A DNA stretch of 64,000 nt, from contig KB722774.1 of the NCBI GenBank assembly GCA_000349905.1, positions 1-64,000 on the forward strand. Direction: 5' to 3'. The DNA is from Volvariella volvacea V23. Lineage: Eukaryota; Basidiomycota; Agaricomycetes; Agaricales; Pluteaceae. Positions 11,098 to 24,065 of this stretch are shown piece by piece. The notes beneath the pieces were generated by a model. The model saw only the letters and a list, made by a program, of their open reading frames with translations. It did not search any database and was not told the origin of the DNA. The position numbers were made by a program, and so were the translations under genes. Position 1 is the first letter of the stretch. Each line of letters begins with the position of its first letter.

Positions 11098-13188
11098 CTA
11101 GATATCACGGTACTTGGCGTTCCATCTCCTGTCCTCCTCGGGCAAATCCAGCTCATAAGGAGCCAGATGCTCAGCGACGCTTGTGAATTCTTTTTGGATC
11201 AAATCGATGTGGTTTTGGGAACGGGGTTTGATGCGGATGGGGCAGAAATCTGGGATGGCGGTGATGCCCTGTAACAGCGCGGTACATTAGTGCATCTAGT
11301 TGTGGAGCGACGAGATGTGTGGAGGATGAACGCACGGGAGAGTGTTTATCAAGGTCTGGGAAGACTTCTTTGCCGGTCTTGGGGTCGATGTGGGGCAGGA
11401 AGTCGAATGCCCATACCCAAAGGGCAAGGTTCATTTCCTATGTAGACTAGAGTGAGCAAACTCGCAACGTATTGGTGAGGATGAGGTGTCTACGTACCAT
11501 CGAGGTCTTGGCGAAAGTAACACCGGGACATACACGACGGCCACCACCGAATAGTAGGTTCGCTTTACGCGCTGGGTCATCTTCGACGTCTGGCCTCACG
11601 CCGAGAGGGTGCTTGAGGAATCGTTCGGGTATGAATTGGTCGGGTCTGTCAAAGTACTTTTCGTCGTGGAAGATACGGCCTACCGGGATAAATTCAGTGA
11701 GATCGATTTCATTTCTAAAGTGAAAATATGGAAACGCACGGAGGTTCATGAAGAGAACTGTGCCTTTGGGGTAGAAATAACCGTCAATAACTTCATCTTG
11801 AACCATCTCGTGGGGAAGACCAAGGTTAGCTACCGGACGGTATCGGAGGACTTCTTCGATGAAGGCATTTAGGTAAGGGAGGTTTGGAATGTCGTCCCAT
11901 CTGGGAGTACGTTGGTTCCCAACTACTCGGTCAATTTCAGCTCGAATCTTCTTTTGTGCTTCAGGGAATGAGACCAGGCAAAGGGCGATGCCTTGAAGAG
12001 TAGCTGAGGTCGTGTCGGATCCTTCGAGTAGTGTGCCACCGATGTTGCTGTGGCCATCCGTTAATTATCAGTCCCAGGAGCTGGAAACGAACTTACGTTA
12101 ATAGTTCTCTTGTCGTAAGTCCCAAGTCCTTGGCATTTTGTACGGCGTCCTCCATGAAACAATCGGCACTCAAACCTCTTGCCAATCGCTTCTCGACCAT
12201 AACCAAAAGTCTTTCATACAATTCTTCGTGTAGCTTGCGGACATGGTTGGCTGTTCGCTTCCAACCTGCCCATCGCTCAGGAATGTATTTGAGGATAGGG
12301 AAGATGTCAACGGGAGGTGCAGTTCCGAATTCGAGAGCGTTCATGAACATCCTTTGGACGTGGAGGAATTCGGCGATATCTTTGGAGCGATAGTTGGTGC
12401 CACGTGAACCGTAGATGACAGCCATTGCAAACGAGGTGGTGTATCGTGGAATGTGTTCATACCAGTTCTAATTCGTTCAAGCGAGCGACGATTCCTCCGT
12501 CAATTTAACTGCCTTGCACAAAATTGGATGTCTAGACTTACCTCTGGATCGTGGCAGAATTCCCACATAAGCTGAACAGCTTCAGCCCTTTGGAGATCCT
12601 TCTTTTTCCTCAAGTTTTCGTTGTTGATACTTTGAGCGGAAGGCTTTCGGAGAATCTTCCATGTTTCTCCGGCTGATGCGGCAAAGATCAGCAAGGTATT
12701 TAGATTCACTTAAAGGCACTTACCAGTGTGGCCAGTCCCAAGGTTCATGTCGTTAGGTGTGATCATGTCTGCAATGGTAGATTTGGGCCGATTGGAGGTA
12801 GACCAACTGTGCTTTTCGAATACTTCTCGAACAGCCGAAGGAGAGTTGAGTACAATGATTGGTAGTTGGAACACCTTCAACGAGAAGATGTCACCATACT
12901 CGCGGGCTATCACAACATTAGGTCGCTATAATTCGCGATTGTTACTTTTGGAAACTCACCCCACTCTGTGAACTTCAAATGTGGTCTTTCGCGCGGGAAG
13001 GTGAGGGCATTGCCAAAGAATGGGAGAGCACGTGGGCCAGGAGGCATACCACGATGTCTCAATCCCGACGCGAAAGCACCATAAACATAGTAGAGTAAAA
13101 GACCTCCACCCGCGAGGACTGCGAGTTGAACAAAGTTGGAATACTCCTTGAATTGAGTCACTGCAAGGTCTAACGAGGGGAGAGTCAT
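11098..13188 (-). CDS. Cytochrome P450 monooxygenase (cluster P450 A)
   Basis: Eight exons (12960-13188, 12724-12906, 12542-12672, 12097-12467, 11740-12047, 11498-11679, 11336-11437, 11098-11268) join in phase to 558 residues. An N-terminal membrane anchor (about residues 18-40) is followed by the proline hinge RGMPPGPRALPFFGNAL. The I-helix has GSDTTSATL, the K-helix ExxR is EVLR in EEVLRYRPV, and the heme ligand motif is FGGGRRVCPG. The product is an ER-anchored heme-thiolate monooxygenase using electrons from cytochrome P450 reductase. It resembles OrdA-like secondary-metabolism P450s and is a paralog of the P450s at 21797 and 26050, with nearly identical exon lengths to the former. Its place beside a TRI5-type terpene synthase suggests oxidation of a terpene scaffold. 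A TATA-like TATATG/TATAAG element lies about 45 bp upstream of the ATG. Confidence 0.92.
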
Positions 13189-14502
13189 TATAGTGGAGAT
13201 TGTATGGGGGCAGCAATCCTCTCTCCAAGAACTTATATGATTCGTTGATCCTCCGCAATGTATATTTCCACGAACCGAGAGGGAAGATTGAGCATGGATA
13301 GTGGGCCGAAGGGTCAAATCGAACTGATTGAGTGCTGTATCAGGCGCGGGTCTTTTGACCCATTTAGCCATAAAATTGATTTTTCCCGACGTACAATAAG
13401 GGATGGGTACGCCTGATGCACACAAGTTCAGTGTAAACAGCGAAGGCGTGAGGGGATCTGGACATTGGATGCCAAGTTGGTATTAGCTGCGGTGATTGAC
13501 TAACGCAAGGCGGACTGCCACCTGTCTTTGAACGCTTTGACGAGGTCAATTTGCCATACGGGAATTAGTGCACAGACGGCCGCATATGTAGCTGGTGCTA
13601 TCTCTCCGATGTTATAGTATCTGGTATCAGTGATGATGGTGGTTTGGTTCGGAACCGATTCCCATTTCTGTTTGTTCTTGCATGTTTGGTCACCACCCCA
13701 TCGTTCTCTTCATCATTTCCCCATGGACCGAGAGAACACGCTCACTTCATCTGCGGAATGGGCAGGCTTGCCAGCTGCTTTGCACGGCAACCGAACAGAC
13801 CAATTTCATTGAATCACCAACCTAGCGGGCTTCGTTCCCACATAGATATCATAGCGCTACTGGCATAATTGGACTCCTCTTAATGAAATTCTCTGATGCG
13901 CTAATCATATACCATTTTTAGATCGTATGATCACCATATGTTGCAGATCCTTCCTCGTACTATCCATTCACGTTTGTATCACCTAACGCCGAATAGTGTC
14001 ATCTATACGCTGCCTGATTGGGTGAAGAGAGGTGCTACACGTCCAATATACACTCTGGTGTGAGTCCCTTTCCCTTTTCTCCTTATGGCATTGCATCCGA
14101 CTCCTACTGTCAGTCAGCGCGAGCATCGTCAATAGAATGAGCTTTTAGTCTCCAAGTTCTTGAATCTGTTATTGCTTACGGGCAAACCATCAACATGGTT
14201 CCCGCAGTACTCTTATTACACGCACAACCCATTCAATAATTGTATTGGATCCGACGACAATGGAATGACACACCGTGTGCGATTCCACCTTACCGGGTCA
14301 CCGTGCGTGGTTATGCGGAGAATTATGCTTCTTTTCAGCCAATAATACTCGAGTTCGATGAATATCGACTAATATTGATCGTTGATGAGTGGCGCAAAGC
14401 CACTCTTCGGTTCAAGGTAATCAAGAAGTCATTGCGACTTAATAGTACCTCGGGTTCCAGCAGAATGCTTGTTCCGTTTTTGCTATCCTAACTTCTACTG
14501 TC
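13189..14502. other. Divergent promoter region between P450 A and P450 B
   Basis: A 1.3-kb region separating two P450 genes transcribed away from each other, so it should hold both promoters. The ORFs at 13364-13868 and 14160-14491 look like chance frames. No repeats were noticed. Confidence 0.45.
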
Positions 14503-16843
14503 ATGCTGAACGTTTCGACGGTCGTTGGTGCAGTGACACTATGGGCAATCTGGAAGTTGTGGTGTCGCATTGTGGTGAAGTCGCCCATGAAAACGCTAGA
14601 TGGCCCGCCGGCGCTATCCTTCGTGACTGGTACGCCGCCCTGTGGATACGGAACATCCTACACTCAAAATTATCTTCCTAGGAAACATCACTCAAATGAA
14701 TGACCCGGATGGTTTGGCTTTCAATAGGATGATAGTAGACAAGTACGGAGGCGCTGCAAAGATCTACGGTTTTCTCGGGGTACGCCGGTTGCTCCCTGAC
14801 ACACGCACCTGAGTGCTTATCTATTTCATGACTGCAGGACGAGCAAATATATTTTTCTGACCCCCTTGCCCTAAGACACATAGTCGTAAAAAACCAGAAC
14901 ATTTTCGATGAAACAAACGTTTTCCTTGAGTGCGAACAATTCGCTATCGAAATTTTAATTTGAACCTCACCTTGAGTCGCCAGGATTAATCGAGTTATGT
15001 TTGGGGACGCGTTAACAGCGGTCAAAGGTCTGTCACCTCAGGCTTCTAACGCCGACGCCTCTTCTTAACCATCTCCTCCAGGCTTCCATCACAAAAAACA
15101 ACGGCGCATCCTGAATCCAGCTTTCGCAGCCTCACATATGCGTGACCTGGTCCCTATTGTATCAAACATAGTTGTTCAGGTAGGCTACCGCGCTGGATTA
15201 AGGGATCATGAAGAAGGCTAAATGACCCTTGGGTAGATGTCTGATCTCATCGAGCGGGCCGTCAGGCGTGGGGAGACAACAGTAAACGCCTTGGACATTA
15301 TGTGGCGCACAGGAATTGAGACCCTAGGCCATGCAGGTCTTGGATATTCTTTCGACGCGCTAAATGAGACGAAGCGCAGCGTATACACAGATTCAGTGAA
15401 AGACATGTTGTAAGTGACAGTTAACTCCGCCCAGCTCGATAAGCACGCTAACTGTCAATAGCCCCACATTAGACAAGATGGGAATACTATTGCTCTTCCT
15501 GCCTCTTGTCTCGCGCCTCGGGTCAGAAGCGTTCAGACAAAGGTTTATCAGGTCCATCCCGTGGCAGAAGCTCAAGGACTGTATTAGGCTCGTGGACATC
15601 ATCGACGACAACGGGAGGAAGGTGTTGTCCAAGGGTCGAGCTGCTCTTGCGCTTGGCGATGACGCCAATTCCCAAAGAATCGGAAAGGGCAAGGACATCA
15701 TGACCCTACTACGTAAGCACTCCACTTCAAAACCTACACTGAATGCTTATCGAGGTGTTGTCATGCCGTAGTAAAGGCTAATGAATTGGCATCTGAGTCT
15801 GATCGTTTACCCGACGCAGAAGTTATTGCCCAAATCAAGTAAGATCTGCTGCTCGCTTGCCACTCTAGATCTGGGACGAGCGTTGGGCTGACTTGCCTGT
15901 AGCTTGCTAATTTTTGCATCTGCGGATACAACGTCCAGCACCATGACCAAAGCAATGGAGCACCTGTCTAGGAATCCTGATGTTCAGGAACGCTTAAGAC
16001 GAGAAATTTTAGATGCGGTTCCAGACATTGGGGCAATGACCTATGATACATTGGAGAACATGCCACTGTTATCTGCAGTAATCAAGGAGACCCTTCGCCT
16101 GTAAGTCATCGGCATCACCTTGCACGCCTACCTAAGTGGCTCAAACTTTTCAGGAATCCTCCTGTTATCAAAATGGAGAGAACGTAAGTTCCTCCACAAG
16201 CCTATATCTTCACAAACGTAACATACTAACGCCACTTGTTAGCGCGACAGAAGATACCGTTGTCCCTCTATATTTCCCGGTGATAGGTACTGATGGGAAA
16301 CCTATTACCGAAGTGCACGTTCGAAAGAATCAAAACGTTATCATTGGGATAGGGAATGTAAACCGCCATAAACGCATTTGGGGCCCTGATGCAGATGAAT
16401 GGAAGCCTGATCGTTGGTTGAAGCCCCTCCCTGAATCCGTTACAGACGCCCATATTCCTGGTATTGTTCCTCACATGTACGTCAAAGTCGGTGGTTATAT
16501 TGGAACGGGTTGACTGAGCGCATCGCTTCTAGTATGTCGTTCTTGGCTGGAGAACGTGCATGCATGTAAGTCTTGGCCCTGCCAGCCAAATCCTAATTTA
16601 CTGACGATGTCATTCAGTGGTTATGCCTTTGCTTTGACGGAAATGAGTAGGTCCCCTTCATGGCTCCAGGTCCGCCGATCTGTCTCACACGACATCACAG
16701 AGGTCATCCTATCGATTTTCATTTCGAGGTTCCACTTCTCCCCCAGCGACAAGCCTGTATCGTGGAAACTTGGAGCTGGAACACAGTACCCTGTGGTTCC
16801 CGGAAAGGGCTCACAGCTCCCACTAGAAGTCGGCCTTGTATAG
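14503..16843 (+). CDS. Cytochrome P450 monooxygenase, second family (cluster P450 B)
   Basis: A strongly split gene with about eleven exons and introns of about 50-60 nt. Exon 1 encodes a membrane anchor followed by KTLDGPPALSFVTG; later exons read NITQMNDPDGLAF, FHHKKQRRILNPAF (helix C region) and FASADTTSS (I-helix oxygen-binding motif, with Ser in place of the usual Gly). They continue with ETLRL (ExxR) split by an intron, NVNRHKRIWGPDADEWKPDRW, and the heme-binding FLAGERACIG. An intron directly after the cysteine loop, and another after ALTEM, must be removed to reach the C-terminus ending LPLEVGLV. The family differs from the three OrdA-like P450s nearby and resembles agaricomycete P450s with the GPP.P.F..GN N-terminus. 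It probably acts on the same pathway by position. All key residues are present, so it appears functional. Confidence 0.85.
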
Positions 16844-19218
16844 AGCACGGAAAGTAGTTCTGTCGTTTAATTTGCTTCATTTAAATATTATCGCCTCCTG
16901 TGATCACGGAAGAGCTGCATACAATACTGGAGCTTGCGAGACGCTGGTCTTATCAAATAATTCCTCTATAAGTGACTTGTAGCATGAATACTTCCAATAG
17001 CATCAGGCATCTTGTTTAATAGAGCGCCCGCAAATAAGGTCACAGGCCCTGCACCTTGTCCTGCACAGTTAGTACTACACCTCGACCCTATCTAATGCGA
17101 CTTTCCCATGGCCACATTAATGTAGATTTACGGTATTATCCGGCGGAGTTGTCGTCGGAGTCCTATTTTTCTTCTTGACCCGTCGCATTCTCGGCTTTTT
17201 CCCAACGCGTAATATATCATGCGCGTCACCCACACCGACACAATGTTACTTAACCAGGACAGCACCGACACCGACATTCCTTATCGTCCACTAGGAACTT
17301 CACAACCAACGCGCCCAGTACATTTTCATCAGTATTCAAGTCCCTTGCACAATCATAAACCTTCTTGTCTTGCCTGCGTCGGGAACACTTAAACTAGTTA
17401 ACGATAGGTCGCAGGGCCTGACCAATCTGAGCTCGCCATCACAATGAACTCGACCGTATTGTCCTTGTATCAAATAACTCGGCTGAAACACTTTCCTTTG
17501 CTTCTCCGTCATTCCTGGGTGTGTTCTCTCATTGTCCCGATTACATGCATTCAACACACCACCTTTCCCTCTTCCACAGGTTCTCACCTTGACCATTCAC
17601 CCCATCAAGCATTATCCGTGCTTCGCAGCACTGTGCTAACCCTGGATCCTGGAGCATTCGTCGGCAGTTTTCCTCAACGAATACTCAGTCTCCTCACCAC
17701 GAAGGTGGCTAACCTTCTGGTTTTGAGCTCTGCTATAGATTTGGATAGACGACTCGGATAGAACCACTTCAGCTTCAATTGCTCAAAAACGAGTTCAGGA
17801 GCGAACCCGGTACCAAGGAGTCACTGGCGCATCAGCGACACGGATTTATTCCAGAGGGTTTGATGCTGTGGATTTCGAACCCGACGAACTCTGTTGGTAG
17901 TTGCTAAAATCCCTTGACGCTCCACACGACGTCGCAAAGGGCCGAAAATTAGGGCTCGTAGGGCAAGTGAAAAGTCGCGTGGGCATTTTGGCTCTGATAG
18001 TATGATGTCATCAATAGTATCGACGCTGCGACCCTCGACGTCGCTGCTTCAGCCTTCTTCTTTGTGATTCAGGTGAGGGTTCTGCTCCAACTTGCCAAAC
18101 ATCCTGCAGGAGCATGCAGCGTTGAGCAGATTTCTACACATAGGCATACCCATTCGTGTGGTAACAGAGTCGCTCACACGCATGCCAAAACAACCCGACT
18201 TCTAGCTATCTAGGCCAACACCTGATGTATATGCCCGGCGTGCCCGGAAGAGCTCAGCAGGTGCGCCTAGTTATGCCTATGTAATCCGGTTACAGTGACT
18301 TACTCCTTGAATATGATAAGCTTTATGCTGGAGGTTCAAATGGTCTCTTGCTCAGAATAATGTGTTTGTAGTTCGTCGTGGTATTTTATTTTCAATCCCG
18401 TTGAATTGATTTCTGACTTGTGGTTTTCACTGATGGATTATTTGGCTTTGGCTGATTACAGGGTGACAATTCGCTGTATTGCGTGAATCGCCTATCCTGA
18501 ATAATTTCAAGTATAGGCCTGTCATAGGGTCTCCATTAAGCAGTTTCACAATATGCTTCGTGACTTTCCTTGTGCATTCCAGCGAGGCTCACCCTTAGAT
18601 GAAAAAGTTTGAGGCCCGCGTATATCCCTTCCTTCAGCGTGTGTTTTCGATCAAAAAATTGTGTGCAACATTCAGGTAGCGGCTAAACCCGTGCACAAAC
18701 ATAGTCTGACTGGCATGTTTTTATCGCACATAATCGTCGACAAAATATAGGTGCACATAGATTAGATGAGGGGACGTATACTTGGCTTACAAACCCATAA
18801 ACTCGAGGCCAGCTCAATTGGTTTGCGGAGGCCAAAGGAGATAGTAGTGATAACATATTTCTCTGCGTAGTATCTTCTGTAGCCGACTATCTGCACGTTG
18901 CAAACCAGTTCCTACTGGAGCGGGATCAACTCTGTTGGACTTCGAGTGGAGAGGGTCGCAAACAATCATTGACTTCTTGATGATCCCCACTAAGAAAGCG
19001 GTAGGGGTAGATGCGTTTGGGATCCTACGCAAGTGATGGCTAACCCTCGCCCTTTGTCACGAGCCGATTGAACCCCTGAAAGTTAATGTCGATTCGGATA
19101 ATCGGGGTGCGATACCTACATGCAAGTAGAGAGGTTTTCTAATTACTTATAGTTGGTTGTAGATGGGTTCCTCCTCAGAACGCTCTTCACTCCTTCCGCT
19201 TGAACTCACCTCATCACT
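16844..19218. other. 2.4-kb gap, no intact gene, possible relic
   Basis: No intact gene could be read. A short plus-strand stretch near 17130-17210 reads as a hydrophobic segment (LSGGVVVGVLFFFLTRRI) with no matching downstream frame. Another near 17860-18050 has coding-like codons broken by stops. Both are compatible with remnants of a lost gene but no family can be named. ORFs at 17336-17761 on both strands look fortuitous. Confidence 0.35.
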
Positions 19219-20380
19219 ATGGTTTTCTCCTGGCTACACACGTTTATCTGGTATGCTGTCTCATACCTATGGCAGGTCATCTACAATATCTTCTCGCCCC
19301 CCAAGGTGTGTCGTGGTCCTCCTAAGCATTGCTTTCGATACTGACGATGTAATTCAGCCCGACCTCGTGCAAACACGGGATACCATCGTTTCCTTCCTAA
19401 AACGCTGTAACCTTCCGTTCCCTGTGGTTCCATACGACAAGGAGTTTGAAGAGCAATGCAATGAGTTTTGTCGACGCCGTGGGTACCCTTTGAAGGGGAA
19501 GCACGGAATTGGCGGGCCATTCATGGTATGCGGCGTGGTCATGGCAAGAAGCGCATACGGGCACCTCCCCAACATCGATAACCAGATCTACGTCTCCGTT
19601 TACACCGCCTTCCTCGTCTATCTGGATGACGTCTTCAATAAGGACATCACTTTAGTCCGAGACTTCAACGAGAAGTTCATCGCCAACAAGCCGCAGGCCA
19701 ACAAAACTTTGGACGGATTTGCACATATGCTGCGGGAAGATACGCCAAGGTTGTTCCACAAGGTCGTCTCCAATATCATCATCACATCGACCTTGAATCT
19801 GGTCACAGCGTTGCTGCTGGAGAACGAGACGCAAGGCATGAAGGTCAGTACTTACCAAGGAGACCTCCAAATTAGCAAGCTAACGCAGACCATAGCTCCA
19901 ACATAGTGCCGTAGGGTACCCTACTTTCTCTCGCGTGATGTCCGGAGCATCAGAGGCCTACGCTCTCTTCTCTTTCCCTAAGGAGCTTCCTTTGCAATCC
20001 TTTATTCAAGCGTTGCCCGAGATGATGATCTACATCAACAACGGAAAGTGAGCACACGAGAGTTTTCGAGCATTTGGACTCAGCTAATTATTCCGCCATC
20101 AAGTGATATCCTATCATTCTACAAAGAAGATAGCGACGGCGAAACTGTCAATCGACCATCATGGTTGGCGGAGTGCCATCAAGTTAGCAAGAATAAAGCC
20201 CTCAAGATGCTCGAGGACGCCGCGGTTGAAGCGCACACCCGCATACTCCAGACATTGAAACCGCACCAGGGTGCATATGAAGCTTATAGCGCGTTCAGTA
20301 AAGGCTATATTGGCTTCCACTCCGGCCTACAAAGGTACAGGCTGCATGAATTGAACCTCGGAGAGAAAGGAAATGCGTAA
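19219..20380 (+). CDS. TRI5-type sesquiterpene synthase (trichodiene synthase family)
   Basis: Four exons (19219-19305, 19358-19843, 19896-20047, 20104-20380) give 333 residues. Exon 1 encodes a hydrophobic N-terminus (MVFSWLHTFIWYAVSYLWQV) not expected in a soluble cyclase. The catalytic domain has an aspartate-rich motif YLDDVFNKD, a complete Mg2+-binding NSE motif NDILSFYKE (N-D-x-x-S-x-x-x-E) created across intron 3, and a C-terminal RYRLHEL matching the diphosphate-sensing Arg-Tyr of the family. Class I terpene synthases of this type ionise farnesyl diphosphate and cyclise it. Fungal TRI5 makes trichodiene, but basidiomycete homologs give varied products, so the product is not assigned. 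The last acceptor (aag) is weak but restores the NSE motif. It sits centrally among four P450s. A longer ORF starting at 19163 lacks alignment support. Confidence 0.88.
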
Positions 20381-21796
20381 TCGCCTACGAAAATCATCCA
20401 CGGTTTACACCACCCGCCATCGTGCGGGAGCAGCATGCTGTTTTGTACACTGTCTTTTTTTTAGATAGATATCATCAGATGTAATTTTGATTGCCATTCC
20501 GCAATGCATTGGTCACTTCCCCCAACATTTGAAGACCTGCGGGTCTCTGGAATCTGGAACTTTAGATTGATTGACTGTTACCCGAGTGATAGCGATGAAT
20601 GGACATCAAAGAAGCGAAGGTCCTAAACAAATTGATTTGTCCTTGTTTTGTATTCCACGCAACAACCATGCACAAACAAAAAGACTCGAAATTCCTACTC
20701 TTTCTTGGCCTCGTGTTTGGAGATTAAAGCCAGTTTGAACTTAATCTCCGGACAAGAAGGAATAGGAGCTATCTCGTGTCTGCAAGTGTAAAAAATCCTT
20801 TCTTATATTGACTTTTGCCCAGGAAAAAACTGGTAGGCTTGTTGGCGCATTACAGTAATGCTAGTAGTATTCACTCCTAAATTCACATCTGTCATCGCAG
20901 GGGACACTTGCTTTAAGACATCAAATAATGGAGGAGGTCGTTATCAGTGAACTTTTTACTTTCGGCCTTCGCCAGTGGATCAATTCACCAAACGTCATGG
21001 CCAACTTTCCAAAAAGACCTTTACCCCAAAGGGCATCAGAAATATGGGAATTTGATGTGACTGACAACCATTTGGGGTGACACGAAGACATCATACAGTA
21101 AGGTGCTATTGCACTGAATGACACCCTTGAGACGAGGTGGTTGACCGAATGAAGTCATACTACGTAAGCATGCCACGTGTCCATCCTGAAGTGGGTGACC
21201 CCAAAGAGTGGTAGGTGTTCGCACTAAGTTTGTGGCCCCTGAACTTACTCGAGCGACGCGGAAGGGCAGATAAATCGACACAAGAGCGGTAGCACATGGT
21301 GAATGCACTGCGGATTCGATTGTGTTGCGATCATCTACCGGAGATAAGTTGACAGCGCCAATCCAACCCCATATATTGATCTTCTTTTAGCGCTCGTCGA
21401 CCATACATCACACCAACCTGAGTTATCTAAACTGACTTAGCAGTGTCCATCATCCTCTTAGTGATCTATGAGCGGGGGCGGGCACCATTCTGCAGGTGCA
21501 CGTTCCCTACGCCAAATGGCTGGTTAACCCCCTTCGAATATAGACACTCGTTGAGCGTGCAGGGGGTGCGATTCGGTTTGATTTGCAGTTCTAATCAGAT
21601 GCGAGGAACAAATGACCTACCCGCCGTGATGGCCGCCGTTCATGCTCCTTAGTGGTGTCCTTTGAATATCGATTTCTTAATTGCGTACAATTCCCGTCTC
21701 ACAAATCCTTTGCGTTACTCGCAACAGCTTTTCAGGCTCCAGACACCATGTGTCTACTATAAAGTTCTTCAAACAGCTCCGCGCCTCATTCACGAC
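20381..21796. other. Intergenic upstream of P450 C
   Basis: A 1.4-kb gap containing the promoter of the next P450. The ORFs at 20921-21308 and 21443-21652 have no recognisable features. Nothing else was identified apart from the TATA element listed separately. Confidence 0.45.
21758..21763 (+). promoter_or_regulatory. TATA box of P450 C
   Basis: TATAAA ending 33 bp before the ATG at 21797. It supports that ATG over the in-frame ATG at 21662, which lies upstream of the element. Confidence 0.5.
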
Positions 21797-23781
21797 ATGT
21801 CAACTCCTATACTGGACCTAGCATCGTATCCCCCTCCCGCACAGGCAGCCATCGTTCTCGGTGTGGGTGTGGTAGCTTACTATGGGTACAAAATCTTCAC
21901 CATGGGGCTACGACAAAGGGGCCTGCCTCCAGGTCCTCCCGCGCTGCCGATAATTGGCAACTTGCTTGTCTTTCCTCGCGCCCTGCCTCACTTTCAATTC
22001 ACAGAATGGGGTGAGTAAATACCTTTGGCTATACTTTCTATTTTACTGAGATCAGACAGCGAGAGAGTATGGCGACGTATTCTCCCTCAAGGTGTTGGGT
22101 CAAACAATGATTGTTCTAAATTCGCCGAACGTGGTCAGAGAGATCTTCGAGAGGAGGAGTTTGGCAAGTTGCAACCGTCCCAAGTCTACCATTGCCGATA
22201 TTATTACGCCCAACAACTTGAACCTTGGAACTGGTCGCTTTGGTACGCATCTAGCCTAAACCAACGTTTCTTTCCTTGGACTAATCAGAGATTTCAGCAA
22301 ACGAGGCATGGAAGGCTCTTAGAAAGGCGTCTGCTCAATGTTTGAGCAACGAAAATTTGAGGAAGAAGCGTGACTTCCAGAAGGCTGAGGCAACTCAGAT
22401 GATGTTTGACTTCTACAATGATCCCGATGTGAGTTTCCATGATCTAATACTCTCTTTCGCCAATCTAAATTATATCAGAACTGGTACCACCACATCTCGC
22501 GATTCACAACTTCATACGCCATGGGTCTCGTCTATGGTCTCCGAAATACCAGTTTCAAATCAAAGGACGTCTCAGACTTCTTGACCGCTCAACGACTCTT
22601 CATGGAAGCGCTCGAATTCGGAACTATGCCCCCCGTCGATCTCATTCCCATCCTGAAATACGTTCCAGAATACTTTGCGGGGTGGAAGAGACAAGCTAAC
22701 TACATCAAGTCACTTCATGACGAGTTGTATGGTCGCTTGGTCGATAGGGTTGAAGAACGAATGAAGAAGGGGTTGAGTATTGAATCATTCATGGAAGAAG
22801 CCATTACCAAGCAGCAACAATGGGGATTCAAGACCAGGGACTACTTGACGTGAGCTCTGGCCACCTTTTGGGTTTGAACCAGTCATTTTCTAACTGCTGC
22901 AACCACCAGAAACTTCGGTGGTACTCTCTTGGAAGGATCAGACACCTCGTCCGCAACTCTTCAATACATCGTCATGTGCTTGGTTGCATACCCTGAAAAG
23001 CAGAAGAAGGCTCAAGAAGAAGTTGATCGTGTTGTTGGTTCACAGAGAGCTCCAACATGGGACGACATTCCCAACCTTCCTTATGTTCGGGCCCTCATCG
23101 AAGAAGTTCAGCGCTTCCGCCCTGTCGCAAACCTCGGCCTCCCGCACGAGATGGTCCGCGATGAAATTGTCGACGGTCACCTCTACCCCAAGGATGCTGT
23201 TCTCTGGATGAACTTGTGTACGTTTCGCCTCTTTAGTGATAGTCCTCAAAGGTTGATTTCGAACAGACATGATCTTCCACGACGAGAGGTACTTTGAGAA
23301 CCCGCACGACTTTGTCCCTGAACGATTCCTGCAACATCCTCTTGGCGTACGACCCGATATCGAAGACGACCCAGGACGTCGCGCCAACATGCTCTTCGGC
23401 GGCGGTCGACGCGTCTGCCCTGGCATCACATTCGCAAAGACGTCCATGGAGATGAACACCGTCAACTGGCTCTGGGCGTTCGATTTCCTTCCTGACGTTG
23501 ATCCCAAGACTGGAAAAGAGATTTATCCTTCCGTCAACGACTACGCATCTGTATGTGCATCATGCGCTTACGTTCGTTCCCGCTGCTGACAGGTTGATAA
23601 ACAGGGCATCACTGCTACACCCCAGCCATTCAAGTGCCGCATCAAGCCCCGTTCTGCTGCCAAGGCAGACATGATCCAAAAGGAATTTTCTCAAGCGGCG
23701 GAGCACCTCATTCCTTTCGAGCTGGACCTTTCTAAGGAGGATAAGGAATTCAATGCCAAGTACCGTGATGTGCAGCACTAG
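21797..23781 (+). CDS. Cytochrome P450 monooxygenase (cluster P450 C)
   Basis: Seven exons (21797-22010, 22060-22242, 22298-22428, 22479-22849, 22910-23217, 23267-23550, 23605-23781) join to 555 residues. A membrane anchor near residues 15-32 is followed by RQRGLPPGPPALPIIGN. The I-helix has GSDTSSATL, the ExxR motif is EVQR in EEVQRFRPV, and the heme loop is FGGGRRVCPG. It is the closest paralog of P450 A: exons 2-5 have exactly the same lengths (183, 131, 371, 308 nt). Exon 6 here (284 nt) equals the sum of exons 6 and 7 there (182 + 102), so one intron differs by clean loss or gain. Expected to oxidise a terpenoid intermediate in the cluster. The start at 21797 is chosen by TATA position and alignment with paralog A. 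Confidence 0.93.
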
Positions 23782-24042
23782 ATACCCACTACATACGTAA
23801 TTACCCTAAACACATGCATGCTCCCCTACCTCGTTCCAGACTTAGCCTATAAGTTTTTGTTTAGGTTTCAATTTTGGGAATTTATCGGGTTTGTGTTTTC
23901 TGCGGCTATTGTCCACTATTTTTCCGAAGAGCTTGCGATGATTTTAAGGATTTGGTACAATGGGTTGCGGAGGATTTGACTGCTGTGGGATGTATATCTA
24001 AGCACTCTCCTGCAGAGATCTCACGCACAACTCTAAATTTTG

Positions 24043-24065
24043 CAATACTGTTGCGAACAGTATTG
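24043..24065. terminator. Perfect hairpin downstream of P450 C
   Basis: CAATACTGTT and its exact reverse complement AACAGTATTG are separated by GCG, giving a 10-bp stem with a 3-nt loop, 262 bp after the stop of P450 C. It could be a 3' processing or structural element; function unknown. Confidence 0.3.

Noticed and set aside
21662..21796. Upstream in-frame extension of P450 C
   Set aside because: The TATA box lies inside this extension, and alignment with paralog A begins at the later ATG.
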